The translations under genes and the position numbers were made by a program. Positions 35,804 to 44,296 of a stretch of DNA of 52,342 nt are shown piece by piece (position 1 is the stretch's first letter; each line of letters begins with the position of its first letter). The notes beneath the pieces are model-generated. The model did no database searches. It had not been told where the DNA came from and saw only the letters and a list, made by a program, of their open reading frames with translations. The DNA comes from Bdellovibrio sp. (GTDB taxonomy: Bacteria; Bdellovibrionota; UBA1018), in contig JACPOE010000033.1 in assembly GCA_016185105.1 (NCBI GenBank), positions 1 through 52,342 of the forward strand, in the 5' to 3' direction.

Positions 35804-37317
35804 GCGGTTCCCATTCCCTTTCGATCGGCCATCCGCGCGGTAGCAAAGGTAGACCCAGCTGCCGCCATATCAGTGGGATAATTTCCATCTAAACAAGCCA
35901 TGCATGGCCTGCGCTCTGAAGTCCGATCTCCCGGGACTTGAACCGACTGCAAAAGACCAGCGATATCCTGATAAATCACCGCATCTACATTTAAGTCCTC
36001 TTCGATAGTTTTGAGCGCTCTGCCTGAAGCAATCAGCTCAGACTTTTCGGGAAAATCGATCCCGTAATAACAGGGAAATCGAATCGGCGGGCAGGTTGAA
36101 ACAAAGTAGACTTTTTCGGCACCGGCGTTCCTAACAAGTTCAATAATTTTTCGGGAAGTAGTCCCACGAACAATTGAATCATCCACGAGAAGAACTTTTT
36201 TCCCTACAATTTCCGATCGAACCGGAGACAGCTTCAAGTTCACTGCCTTCTGTCTTTTTTCCTGAGACTCTAAAATGAAAGTTCTTTTAATGTACCGATT
36301 CTTGATCAGAACTTCCCGGTAGGGAATTCCTAGGACTTCGGCCAACGCAATTGCGGCAATTCTCGAAGTCTCTGGAATTGGAACGACCAAATCCACCTCT
36401 AAGCCCCGCTCTTTGATCTGCTTTTGAATTAAATTTGCGAGGTTTTTTCCCAGTTGAATTCGAGATCCATAGACGGGGACGCGGTCAATCACAGATTCGG
36501 GCGATGCAAAATAGACCCACTCAAACATACAATGTCGTGCTGGTCTTTTATCAAGTCTCTGTGTAAAAACTCCGCCCCGCATATCCACAAAAAGAACTTC
36601 GCCAGGCTCTAGATCGCGGACAACTTCGTACCCTAAAAAATTGAGAGCGACACTTTCAGACGCGACCATATGGGCAACTCCACCGCCCTCGACGCGCTTT
36701 TTCCCCCAAACCAGTGGGCGAATTCCATGGGGATCTCGAAATGCCACGAGCCCTTGATCTGCCACCATGGTGATGATGCTGTAACTTCCATTGACCTTGG
36801 CAAAGATTTCTCTCACCGCTTCACAGATATTGCGGAACTGAAGCTCGCTATTTTCATCTCCCGAGACTTCGGAGACAGCCCCGTCGCCGGAGTGCCTTGC
36901 CAAGCCCTCGGCAAAAAGATTTAAAACAGTTTCTGAATCGGAGTGAGTAAGAAGGTTCCGCCTTGCTCTTTTTTTCAGATCTGAGGCAAGCTCTCCACAG
37001 TTGACTATATTTCCGTTGTGTATCATCCCCAGACCAAAGGGATAGCTCAAAAGGAAGGGCTGAACATCGACAAGATCTCCCTTCCCTATCGTACTGTACC
37101 GGGAATGCCCTAGAGCAATATTCCCCGTAAGATTGGACATGTTTTCACGAGTAAATACCGATTCAACCAATCCGATATTTTTTACACAATGAAAACCGTT
37201 CCGATCGTATGTCAAAATCCCCGCCGCATCCTGTCCGCGATGCTGCAGGGTCGTGAGACCTAAAAAGGCCTCTCGCGCCGCATCAGGAGTTCCAATCAAG
37301 CCTACGATTCCGCACAT
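35800..37317 (-). CDS. purF: Amidophosphoribosyltransferase
   Basis: 505 residues from the ATG at 37317, identical in length to E. coli PurF; this start places the nucleophile at Cys2 (MCGIVGL). The frame extends 13 codons upstream, which would make a short propeptide, but the Met directly before Cys argues against it. Glutaminase motifs are LQHRGQDAAGI and GHSRYSTIG. The PRPP loop is VLLVDDSIVRGTTSRKI, with STCPPIRFPCYYGID before it. A Cys-rich C-terminus (RRPCMACLDGNYPTD) is as in iron-sulfur-containing PurF enzymes such as Bacillus. It is the first gene of the 18-kb purine/addAB run. No SD is visible. Confidence 0.96.
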   Translation of the reverse strand: MCGIVGLIGTPDAAREAFLGLTTLQHRGQDAAGILTYDRNGFHCVKNIGLVESVFTRENMSNLTGNIALGHSRYSTIGKGDLVDVQPFLLSYPFGLGMIHNGNIVNCGELASDLKKRARRNLLTHSDSETVLNLFAEGLARHSGDGAVSEVSGDENSELQFRNICEAVREIFAKVNGSYSIITMVADQGLVAFRDPHGIRPLVWGKKRVEGGGVAHMVASESVALNFLGYEVVRDLEPGEVLFVDMRGGVFTQRLDKRPARHCMFEWVYFASPESVIDRVPVYGSRIQLGKNLANLIQKQIKERGLEVDLVVPIPETSRIAAIALAEVLGIPYREVLIKNRYIKRTFILESQEKRQKAVNLKLSPVRSEIVGKKVLLVDDSIVRGTTSRKIIELVRNAGAEKVYFVSTCPPIRFPCYYGIDFPEKSELIASGRALKTIEEDLNVDAVIYQDIAGLLQSVQVPGDRTSERRPCMACLDGNYPTDMAAAGSTFATARMADRKGMGTA

Positions 37318-37426
37318 ATGGTTCGAAGATATAGCACAGAGGCCGAGACGAGACATTGCATTAATTCGACAATAATTCTCTGCGTTAGAGAAATTCAGTG
37401 AACGCCGCCATGCTTAAAAAACAGAG

Positions 37427-37456
37427 TTGCCGGAGTTGCTCTGCACAGACTAAAAT
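37427..37456 (+). promoter_or_regulatory. Candidate promoter of the 74-residue protein gene
   Basis: TTGCCG (37427-37432) and TAAAAT (37451-37456) with an 18-base spacer give a predicted start near 37463, 24 bases before the ATG and just before the strong SD GGGGAGG. The same -35 hexamer TTGCCG occurs in the candidate promoter upstream of the gene starting at 48448. The evidence is visual only. Confidence 0.35.
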
Positions 37457-37486
37457 GATTCTGCACCTTATAGGGGAGGTTACTGA

Positions 37487-37711
37487 ATGAGTTCGCAGGG
37501 GAGTCCGGTCACGGGAGTCATTGACGAAGACCTTGTCATCATCGATTTTGGAAAATATGAAGGTAAGACAGTCCACGAAGTAGCTGATCTTGATCCACCC
37601 TTTTACGACAGATTGGCGGCGGAAAAAGAAAATGGCTCCTTTGCCATTCGACGACATAAGGATAAGTCTTTCAGACTCTACATTAATCCCTTGTCGACCA
37701 TTGACAATTAG
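37487..37711 (+). CDS. Small protein with a DUF3820/ExoX-tail-like motif
   Basis: 74 residues, with a strong SD GGGGAGG seven bases upstream of the ATG. The central sequence IIDFGKYEGKTVHEVADLDP resembles the xFGKYKGKxIxEV module found in DUF3820 proteins and at the end of exonuclease X, usually associated with nucleic-acid enzymes. The second half FAIRRHKDKSFRLYINP is compact and basic. It stands in front of, and divergent from, purF. The last 4 bases overlap the dapF end on the other strand. The function is unknown, and the motif similarity is modest. Confidence 0.7.
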   Translation: MSSQGSPVTGVIDEDLVIIDFGKYEGKTVHEVADLDPPFYDRLAAEKENGSFAIRRHKDKSFRLYINPLSTIDN

Positions 37712-38553
37712 CTGAGCGAATAGACCCCTCGAAAGACCTCTGTATCCGGCCCTCTCATAAAGACGGAGGTTCCAGGTCCATTCCAGCTCAAATTCAAAGT
37801 CCCCCCAGGAAGTTCCACTTCCAAGGGTGAATTTGTCTTACTGGTCGCAATACAACCGACAGCCGATGCGCAAGCACCGCTTCCGCAAGCTAAGGTAATC
37901 CCAGCACCGCGCTCCCAAACTCTAAGCTTGATTTTGGTGGGATCGACTACTTCAATAAATTCGACGTTAGTTCTTTGAGGAAACCTGGGGTGAACTTCAA
38001 TCAAGGGTCCCAGTTTCTCGACGGGGTAGGTATCAACAGAATCCACGAAAAAAAGTGCGTGAGGATTGCCCACATTCACTTCAAAAAAACGGAGCGTTTG
38101 TCCCTGCACTTGGAGAGTCTCTCCACCGCTTCCAAATCCGCCGCCCAGTTTAGGAAGTCCCATGTCCACACAAACGGTTAGACTCTGTGGATCGATGGTC
38201 ACCCTCTGAACACCTGTTAAAGTTTCGACGGAATATTCTGTTTTTCGTTCTTGGTCCTCAGCAAAAAGATACAAAGAGATGGCCCGTATTCCATTGCCAC
38301 ACATTTCAGCCACCGAACCGTCTGCGTTAAGGATCTCCATTCTTACATCCAGATTGGAGTTCAATGGTTTTTTAAGCCAAAGAATCTGATCGGCTCCGAT
38401 TCCGAATCTTCTGTCACACATCCTCTGGGCTTGTTTCGGACTGATCTTTAAATCCACCGGGGCAGAAGGAGAGGCTGACTGACCTCGGCTATCTAATACG
38501 ACAAAATCATTGCCTAGACCGTGCATTTTTACAAAAGGAATTGAGAGGGACAT
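37708..38553 (-). CDS. dapF: Diaminopimelate epimerase
   Basis: 281 residues, the usual length. It interconverts LL- and meso-diaminopimelate for lysine and peptidoglycan synthesis. Motifs: FVKMHGLGNDFVVLDSRG at the N-terminus, first catalytic Cys in ADGSVAEMCGNGIRA (Cys85), VNVGNPHALFFV, ERGAGITLACGSGACASAV with the second catalytic Cys (223). Both cysteines of the two-base mechanism are present. It lies 52 bases after the large Met/Gly-rich gene on the same strand. Confidence 0.95.
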   Translation of the reverse strand: MSLSIPFVKMHGLGNDFVVLDSRGQSASPSAPVDLKISPKQAQRMCDRRFGIGADQILWLKKPLNSNLDVRMEILNADGSVAEMCGNGIRAISLYLFAEDQERKTEYSVETLTGVQRVTIDPQSLTVCVDMGLPKLGGGFGSGGETLQVQGQTLRFFEVNVGNPHALFFVDSVDTYPVEKLGPLIEVHPRFPQRTNVEFIEVVDPTKIKLRVWERGAGITLACGSGACASAVGCIATSKTNSPLEVELPGGTLNLSWNGPGTSVFMRGPDTEVFRGVYSLS

Positions 38554-38605
38554 AGGCCGGTCTTAGCACGGCGCTGATTCAGACTCAAACAGGGGCCACG
38601 AGAAA

Positions 38606-41338
38606 TCAATATCCTCTTCTTGTCGTCCTTGGATCCGAGTAATTCACCGTCTGCTGCAACTTCTGTTGAAGTGTACTCATTGAATTGCAAAGCGCCGGAT
38701 TACTCTCCAAAGTCTTCATCTGCCCCGTCTTTTTGGAATACCTGTCTGGCCCGCAAAGACCATTGACCCCAGTTTGTAGACTATCCCAAACACCCGGATC
38801 CATTCTTCCATAACTCATTGTATTCACAGACCTGAAAAGATCCTTGTGCTGGCTCTGGCAGTTCATCTGTCCTCCATAAAAGGAGCTACAATTGGCGCCC
38901 TGAATGGCTGCAAGCTGGTTTTGTAATCCAGCTGCAGCTGCTGCCGAACGATCCCCAGCGCAAGCTGCGGGCAAAGAATCCAACTGAGCCTGCTGAGACA
39001 TAATCATTCCAAGCTGGTTTTGAAGCATCATTTTTGCTGAACCCAGGGAAGACGCCATTTGTCCAAGCTCAGGACCGTTAGCATCCACCATCGGAGGTGT
39101 CATGAACTGAGCGACTGCTGCAACAGGACTCGATGGCTGTTGAATCAACCCTTTGGCCAGAGGTGGCTCCTCGCCATACTGGAAAGGTTCGCCTTTGATG
39201 GTTGCAACCCCTCCGGCTCCGCCCATCATACTTCCCATCCCCATCCCACCCATACCCATCATTCCGCCCATACCCATCATCCCGCCCATCCCGCTCATGG
39301 CAAGACCGTTCACGGAAGTGCGGAGCTGCTGAATAGATCCACTCACCATTGCATTTGCAGGCCCAAGGTCACGCGCCCACGCTTGGGTCGCTTGTTGAAC
39401 ACGGGTATTAATCTTGGCGACGTAAGCCTCCTTCGCCGAGTCTTGTTTTTTCTCGCGAGTCTGAAGATTTCTGACTGTGTTTTTCAAGCTGGTTACACAA
39501 CCATTTAACCCTGCGCAAGTAATCGCAGAATCATAGGCAGGAATCGTCCCTTGAAGCCCAATCTTCATTTGAGAAGAAGGGGCTGTCCCATTCAAAACAC
39601 CTTGCATGGTATTTCTCATGTCCGTCATACAGTTGGCTTGGACCGTCATGGATGCATTTTGACAGCCAATGAGATTGCCGAAATTTCTATTCCGTCCTGA
39701 GAGGGCGGCCATATTGTCCGAGTACTGGGCATTATATTTGTCCATATTGGTTTTGGCCTGTTGCTGGGCCGCGACCGTGGCGGTCTGCACTTCATATTGC
39801 ATCTGAAAGATCGGCGATCCTTCGGTCTGCGCTTGTCGATCCACACTCCTTTTCGACTGCTGCTGACAGTAGGTCATCCTTTTCTGAACAAAAGCCCAGG
39901 CGTTGCCGGCCGGCCCCAGGCTAAACTGAGACAGAGCTCCTGCATAGGCTGGAGAATTCAGATCTTGGACACTGGTAATAGTCATATTCTGAGCCGCAAA
40001 CTTGGTAGTCTCGGCCGCAGTTGTTGGAGCATCAGTTATTTTTGGGCCGTTCGCCTGAATCGAATCCAGAATCTGCTTCAGCCTTTGCGCCTGTCGATCG
40101 GCCAACGCAAGACTGGCTGGATCATTGGTACGAATATTTCCAGCTCCGACCAGGGCGGCGTTTTTTACCATACACACCATGAAATCCGGCATGTTCATAC
40201 TCTGGTTGTTACAGTTGTCCCCTGGAATCAAAGTCGTATTGAAACAACCAAAAGTATCGGCCATGATCAGGTTTTTTTTGTAAATTTCGACCTGATTTTT
40301 CTTTTTCTGAATTTCCATCGTTGTAGTTTTGAACTGGGTGATGTCATTCGACATCTCCGTTAACATCTTAGTTGTTTGGTCCTTAAGAAACAGAAGACTT
40401 CCCGGACCAGGAGATCCAACATCGCCATTGGGACTTCCCGTGAGTAATTTATTCGAAAACTCGAGACGGGCTTGAGTGTCCTGACGTTCAGCTCTCATTT
40501 GTGCCACCTGCTGCTGAGCGTGGGTCAAACATCGAGTCATAAAATTTTGGAAACAGCCTACCTTTTGGGTCAGAACTTGGGCACGCGCCTGAACGCAAGC
40601 AATCTGATTCAATGCACTTTCAATTTTTCCCTGCTGACAAAGGATGCCGCAGGCCATCATATGGAGCGCATTTTCTTCTTTTTTCCAACCCTGCGAGCCT
40701 GGGGGATACATGCTGCACATCGGGTTTGAGCTGCCACCCATCATGCCTGCTCCGGCCCCACCCATGGCGCCCATCCCATAGCCGCCCATTCCACCCATCC
40801 CGCCGTAACCCCCCATGCCCATCATGCCCATGCCGCCCGTCATTCCATAGCCGCCCATGCCATAGGAGCCCATACCCATGCCCATGCCGCCCATTCCCAT
40901 ACCGGTACTCTGAGCCATCATCGCGGAGGGACACGGGGCAGATGAAAGCTGGCCGGCATTTGAACCCGCCAGGGAAATTCCAAGATCGGGACAACTCAGG
41001 CCGCCCATTTCTTTTTTCCCGAGCATCATGGACATCATGCCTGCGCCCATGAGCTGGTTCAATTGAGGCATCATTGAATTGCAGGCGTTATTCATTGCGG
41101 TAGTCGTATTCGGATCGGCTACGCAGCCCTTGGGATCAGCGTTTTGACAGGCGGGGCCAGAATCGGGGGTTCCTTCAACTTGCGCAGCGGGACCAGGTGC
41201 CCAGCCGCCCGGTGGCATAGCCCCCACGACGCCTGCCCAAACTATTGAAGAGGACACTGGAAGAAGCCCAATAACTAGTCCAAGTCCAATAGTGACAGTA
41301 TTTTTCCGGTGAAAAAACCTAAGCGGCGTATTCCCCAT
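38606..41338 (-). CDS. Large secreted Met/Gly-rich, Cys-containing protein of unknown function
   Basis: 910 residues with a signal peptide (TVTIGLGLVIGLLPVSSSIVWA). Two low-complexity tracts are made almost only of Met, Gly and a few Tyr/Ala: residues 147-202 and about 680-706 (MGGMMGMGGMMGMGGMGMG). Between and around them are helical, Gln/Ala-rich segments with about two dozen cysteines, many in pairs spaced 10-20 apart (e.g. GCFQNFMTRC, LPAACAG, NCSSFYGGQMNCQSQ). No known family is recognised. Met-rich tracts in secreted proteins can bind Cu(I), and extended Gly/Met repeats can be structural; neither is shown here. The SD AAGGGGG five bases before the ATG lies in the 3' arm of a perfect 9-bp hairpin. 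Confidence 0.85.
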   Translation of the reverse strand: MGNTPLRFFHRKNTVTIGLGLVIGLLPVSSSIVWAGVVGAMPPGGWAPGPAAQVEGTPDSGPACQNADPKGCVADPNTTTAMNNACNSMMPQLNQLMGAGMMSMMLGKKEMGGLSCPDLGISLAGSNAGQLSSAPCPSAMMAQSTGMGMGGMGMGMGSYGMGGYGMTGGMGMMGMGGYGGMGGMGGYGMGAMGGAGAGMMGGSSNPMCSMYPPGSQGWKKEENALHMMACGILCQQGKIESALNQIACVQARAQVLTQKVGCFQNFMTRCLTHAQQQVAQMRAERQDTQARLEFSNKLLTGSPNGDVGSPGPGSLLFLKDQTTKMLTEMSNDITQFKTTTMEIQKKKNQVEIYKKNLIMADTFGCFNTTLIPGDNCNNQSMNMPDFMVCMVKNAALVGAGNIRTNDPASLALADRQAQRLKQILDSIQANGPKITDAPTTAAETTKFAAQNMTITSVQDLNSPAYAGALSQFSLGPAGNAWAFVQKRMTYCQQQSKRSVDRQAQTEGSPIFQMQYEVQTATVAAQQQAKTNMDKYNAQYSDNMAALSGRNRNFGNLIGCQNASMTVQANCMTDMRNTMQGVLNGTAPSSQMKIGLQGTIPAYDSAITCAGLNGCVTSLKNTVRNLQTREKKQDSAKEAYVAKINTRVQQATQAWARDLGPANAMVSGSIQQLRTSVNGLAMSGMGGMMGMGGMMGMGGMGMGSMMGGAGGVATIKGEPFQYGEEPPLAKGLIQQPSSPVAAVAQFMTPPMVDANGPELGQMASSLGSAKMMLQNQLGMIMSQQAQLDSLPAACAGDRSAAAAAGLQNQLAAIQGANCSSFYGGQMNCQSQHKDLFRSVNTMSYGRMDPGVWDSLQTGVNGLCGPDRYSKKTGQMKTLESNPALCNSMSTLQQKLQQTVNYSDPRTTRRGY

Positions 41339-41344
41339 TGATGC

Positions 41345-41386
41345 CCCCTTGCTATGAAGATCCCACCTATTCTATCCAGCAAGGGG
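41345..41386 (-). promoter_or_regulatory. Leader hairpin sequestering the RBS of the Met/Gly-rich gene
   Basis: On the minus strand, CCCCTTGCT (41386-41378) pairs perfectly with AGCAAGGGG (41353-41345), leaving a 24-base loop. The 3' arm contains the Shine-Dalgarno AAGGGG, five bases from the ATG. Folding would block translation. The hairpin has no following T run, so it is not a terminator. A translational switch (temperature, protein or ligand) is inferred from position only. Confidence 0.6.
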
Positions 41387-41411
41387 TACGAATGAAAACG
41401 AAAACTTTGTC

Positions 41412-42479
41412 TTAGGCGCGTTCCTGCACGACTTCTCGTATAGCCTGCATAATAGAACCAAGCTGGGGAACACTTGCCATTTCAAGAGGATCTGCCAGGC
41501 CAACTCCAGGGACAAATTCACCTGCTAGAAGCCGGGGCCTTGCCTCAAGGCTATAAAAATGATCCTCAACAGTTCGGCGAACCAAATGCTCACCAAAGTT
41601 CGTCACTTCGGTATCCTCGTTCACAAAGAGCACACGGCCCGTTTTCAAAATAGACTCGGAGATATGGCTCCAGTCGTAGGGCCAGAGGGTTCGAAGATCA
41701 ATGACTTCTACTGAAATGCCTTCTTCCTTCAATTGATCAGAAGCCTGGGCACACAGAGGCAACGTTCTTCCGTAGCTGACCACAGTAATCTGCTCTCCGG
41801 ATCGAACCGTTTTAGCCTTTCCCAGCTCTACGGTGTAATCCGTGAGATCAGGCCATTTTGGTTTCCAACTTTCGCGAGCGCTCAGCGGCGCATCGATCAT
41901 TTCTTTAAGCTGTCTTTCGCCTTCTGGAGTCAAAGGGGGTTCGCCTGGAATGGGTTCCGTCCCTTTAATTCGCATCAGCGCTTTCGGCTTAAGGTACATC
42001 GTTGGATTAGGATCCTTTAAACAGGCTATCATTAAGCCATATGCATCCTGAGGATTGGATGGCATGACGATCTTCCAACCTGGAATATGGGTCATAGTCG
42101 CATCAAAGGAGTGAGAATGATAAATCGATCCTCGGATTCCGCTGCCGACCGGGGTCATCACTGTCATAGGAAGATTCCAGTCCCCATTTGATGACCAGCA
42201 TTGCATTCCAGCGAGTTTTAACAGATCGATTGTGTTGTAAATATAGTCACAGAACTGAATTTCCGCTACACAGCGGTTTCCTGCCAACCCGAGACCAATG
42301 GCCGCACCAATAATGCCACGTTCATCGAGTGGAGAATTCCAGCTCTTTTTCAAACCTTGGGTTGCGGTAAAAACACCGCCCAAAGGAGGACCCACATCCT
42401 CACCAAAAATATCGGTTACGCCTAAGTGAGTCTCACCGTAATGAAGAGCCATTCGAATGGCTTGCACCATTGTTGCCAT
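41412..42479 (-). CDS. 2-oxoacid dehydrogenase E1 component, beta subunit (branched-chain/pyruvate type)
   Basis: 355 residues, family length. It is the transketolase-like half of the thiamine-diphosphate E1: MVQAIRMALHYGETH, FGEDVGPPLGGVFTATQGL, SPLDERGIIGAAIGLGLAGNRCVAEIQF, and the C-terminal half with ITVVSYGRTLPLCAQA, VEVIDLRTLWPYDW, VNEDTEVTNFGEH. It forms a hetero-tetramer with the alpha subunit encoded just upstream. Its ATG shares one base with the alpha stop (TAATG). Substrate choice (branched-chain 2-oxoacids or pyruvate) cannot be decided; no E2 or E3 gene is in the window. Confidence 0.93.
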   Translation of the reverse strand: MATMVQAIRMALHYGETHLGVTDIFGEDVGPPLGGVFTATQGLKKSWNSPLDERGIIGAAIGLGLAGNRCVAEIQFCDYIYNTIDLLKLAGMQCWSSNGDWNLPMTVMTPVGSGIRGSIYHSHSFDATMTHIPGWKIVMPSNPQDAYGLMIACLKDPNPTMYLKPKALMRIKGTEPIPGEPPLTPEGERQLKEMIDAPLSARESWKPKWPDLTDYTVELGKAKTVRSGEQITVVSYGRTLPLCAQASDQLKEEGISVEVIDLRTLWPYDWSHISESILKTGRVLFVNEDTEVTNFGEHLVRRTVEDHFYSLEARPRLLAGEFVPGVGLADPLEMASVPQLGSIMQAIREVVQERA

Positions 42480-43528
42480 TACCAGTACCTCCCCTTCTGA
42501 TTCGCATAGACATGATCATAAATCGTAGAAGGATCCGGCATCGGCTCCTGTTTCACCTGTTGTGAGACTTCTAGCATCGTCTTAACGTAATTTTCCCGAA
42601 TCTGGTCCATCTTGGCCCGACTCAGCACGCCCGCTTTTTCGAGTCTTTTTTCGAAAACAGCTAGGCAGTCTTCCTCATCGGCCGCGAAATTACACCCTGT
42701 TGCAGAGCTGTGTCCGTACAAACGAGACACTTTCGCTTCGATCAAAACAGGTTTTCGCTCTTTACGAATATAGTCAATACACTCTTTCAAATGAGTATAG
42801 GATTCCTCGACATCATTTCCATTAATGGTCAGAGTTTTCATTCCGAACGCTTTGCCGCGGTCTGAAATTCGAGAATCGCCATGCTGTGTCTTAGCAGGAG
42901 TGGAAATACCCCACTCATTATTAGTTACAATAATCAGCATAGGCAGTTCGTTGCCTGGCCTTGATGACCAAATCAGAGAAGAGGCGAATTCTCCTTCTGC
43001 CGATCCAGCGTCACCGCCGTTCACCACGGTGATTCCACTTCCTCCGTGGCGCTTTTGAGCAATCGCAGTTCCAATGGCTGTTACATATTGAGTCTCGATT
43101 GTCGAAGACACGGGGACCACATTCCATTCTTTTTTAGAGAAGTGGTTGGAGAAATTTCTTCCTCCTGAAAAGGGATCGGTCGCAGTGTTTTTCATCTGCC
43201 GAAAAGCATCCGCAGGATCCAATCCGAGAACCGTCATGATTGCAGCAGACCGGTAATGAAGGTGGAAAAAATCGTAATCTAACCCCTGGCCCTTTTTACA
43301 AAGCATCGCCAAAGGCACATTGAAGGCTTCCTCCCCAGGACCGCCAATCCAGAAATAGCCATCCGATTGCTTGTACATTCGGATCTGTCTCTCTTCGAGA
43401 ACTCTGGATTTAACCATAAAATCATGCATCCGAATTAGAAGTTCGGGCTTCAATCGAAATCGAAACTCCTCCGACTTCGAACGCGTACGGGTCTTTTCTT
43501 TTTCAGTTTCTCTCAAAGACGCCTCCAT
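42479..43528 (-). CDS. 2-oxoacid dehydrogenase E1 component, alpha subunit
   Basis: 349 residues from ATG 43528, which has GGGGA before it; an ATG five codons upstream has no SD. The thiamine-diphosphate motif is present: NGGDAGSAEGEF ... LIIVTNNEWGIST. Also visible: YFWIGGPGEEAFNV, YRSAAIMTVLGL, GNDVEESYTHL and RLYGHSSATGCN (a phosphorylation-loop-like segment). The sequence style fits branched-chain 2-oxoacid dehydrogenase E1 alpha more than the short PdhA type. Branched-chain substrates would serve synthesis of iso-fatty acids, but this is inference. Confidence 0.93.
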   Translation of the reverse strand: MEASLRETEKEKTRTRSKSEEFRFRLKPELLIRMHDFMVKSRVLEERQIRMYKQSDGYFWIGGPGEEAFNVPLAMLCKKGQGLDYDFFHLHYRSAAIMTVLGLDPADAFRQMKNTATDPFSGGRNFSNHFSKKEWNVVPVSSTIETQYVTAIGTAIAQKRHGGSGITVVNGGDAGSAEGEFASSLIWSSRPGNELPMLIIVTNNEWGISTPAKTQHGDSRISDRGKAFGMKTLTINGNDVEESYTHLKECIDYIRKERKPVLIEAKVSRLYGHSSATGCNFAADEEDCLAVFEKRLEKAGVLSRAKMDQIRENYVKTMLEVSQQVKQEPMPDPSTIYDHVYANQKGRYW

Positions 43529-43601
43529 AAGGTCCCCGACCATAACTCAAAGGGTCGGGATGCTCAAGACTTACAAGTGATTTCAATTCCACACTAAGAG
43601 A

Positions 43602-44198
43602 CTAATTACCTAGGGTTTTCCAGAAGTAAGCGGCCGCTGCTACAAATCCAGTCATTGCAAAAAAAGTAACATAAGCTTCGTAGGCTTTATTCTTCATAGC
43701 GAGCCTTGCCGAAAACTTCCAACCTGAAACGTCGGGGTTAACTTTCTGAATCTCCCCAATGGAAGCCGGCTGCAACGGCAACCAAAGTCGCGGAAAAAAT
43801 CTAGGAACCACTCGACAATATTCTAAATAGGATTCCTTGAAGATTTCCCGAAGCTTCGTCTCTTCATCCAGTATAATGTAGTGATAAATCCCAGCAAAGA
43901 GAACAGTTGTTATCCCCAAAAGCAGCCAATTTTCTATCGAGTAGGCAGTTCCTACCGCCATGAGATAAGTTCCTAGATAAAGGGGATTTCTTACAAAACG
44001 ATACGGACCGCCCACTGCGGGACGTGTATCTTTTTGCAGGTAGCCACTTGCCCAGTACCTCAACGAGGCTCCTAAAAAACAAACTAAAATCCCTGGCCAG
44101 CTAGGATATTCCCGCGAAAGATATCCCAGAACCAAAACAAATGCCCACGCAAGAGCAATCCGAGTTTTGCCCTGAATGAAACCACGAAACCATACCAT
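43602..44198 (-). CDS. Isoprenylcysteine methyltransferase-family membrane protein
   Basis: 198 residues from the ATG at 44198; the frame stays open to 44330 but the added residues overlap the divergent lipoprotein start. There are three to four hydrophobic segments (LAWAFVLVLGYL, GILVCFLGASLRYW, LLLGITTVLFAGIYHY, YVTFFAMTGFVAAAAYF). The ICMT/PEMT signature is GPYRFVRNPLYLGTYLMAVG, followed by DEETKLREIFKESYLEYCR, the SAM-binding Y/R-N-P and E-E pattern of the family. It would methylate a lipid or small membrane substrate. Bacterial members rarely have a known substrate. Confidence 0.85.
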   Translation of the reverse strand: MVWFRGFIQGKTRIALAWAFVLVLGYLSREYPSWPGILVCFLGASLRYWASGYLQKDTRPAVGGPYRFVRNPLYLGTYLMAVGTAYSIENWLLLGITTVLFAGIYHYIILDEETKLREIFKESYLEYCRVVPRFFPRLWLPLQPASIGEIQKVNPDVSGWKFSARLAMKNKAYEAYVTFFAMTGFVAAAAYFWKTLGN

Positions 44199-44296
44199 TT
44201 TTCGGTTCTCGCATGGGCCGCTTCGACTGTCTATCAGATTTCCTCTTGCAAGAACCAATTGAAGGCCAATAATGGTCTTCCGGGGGAACGCCATCC

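Noticed and set aside
35800..37356. PurF with a 13-residue propeptide
   Set aside because: A Met stands directly before the catalytic Cys and gives exactly the usual length; no SD supports the longer form.
39761..40363. Plus-strand frame of about 200 codons opposite the Met/Gly-rich gene
   Set aside because: Shadow of the real gene; composition is not protein-like and there is no SD.
40612..41052. Plus-strand frame rich in Pro, His, Ser and Cys
   Set aside because: It is the antisense of the Met/Gly repeat region and simply mirrors that bias.
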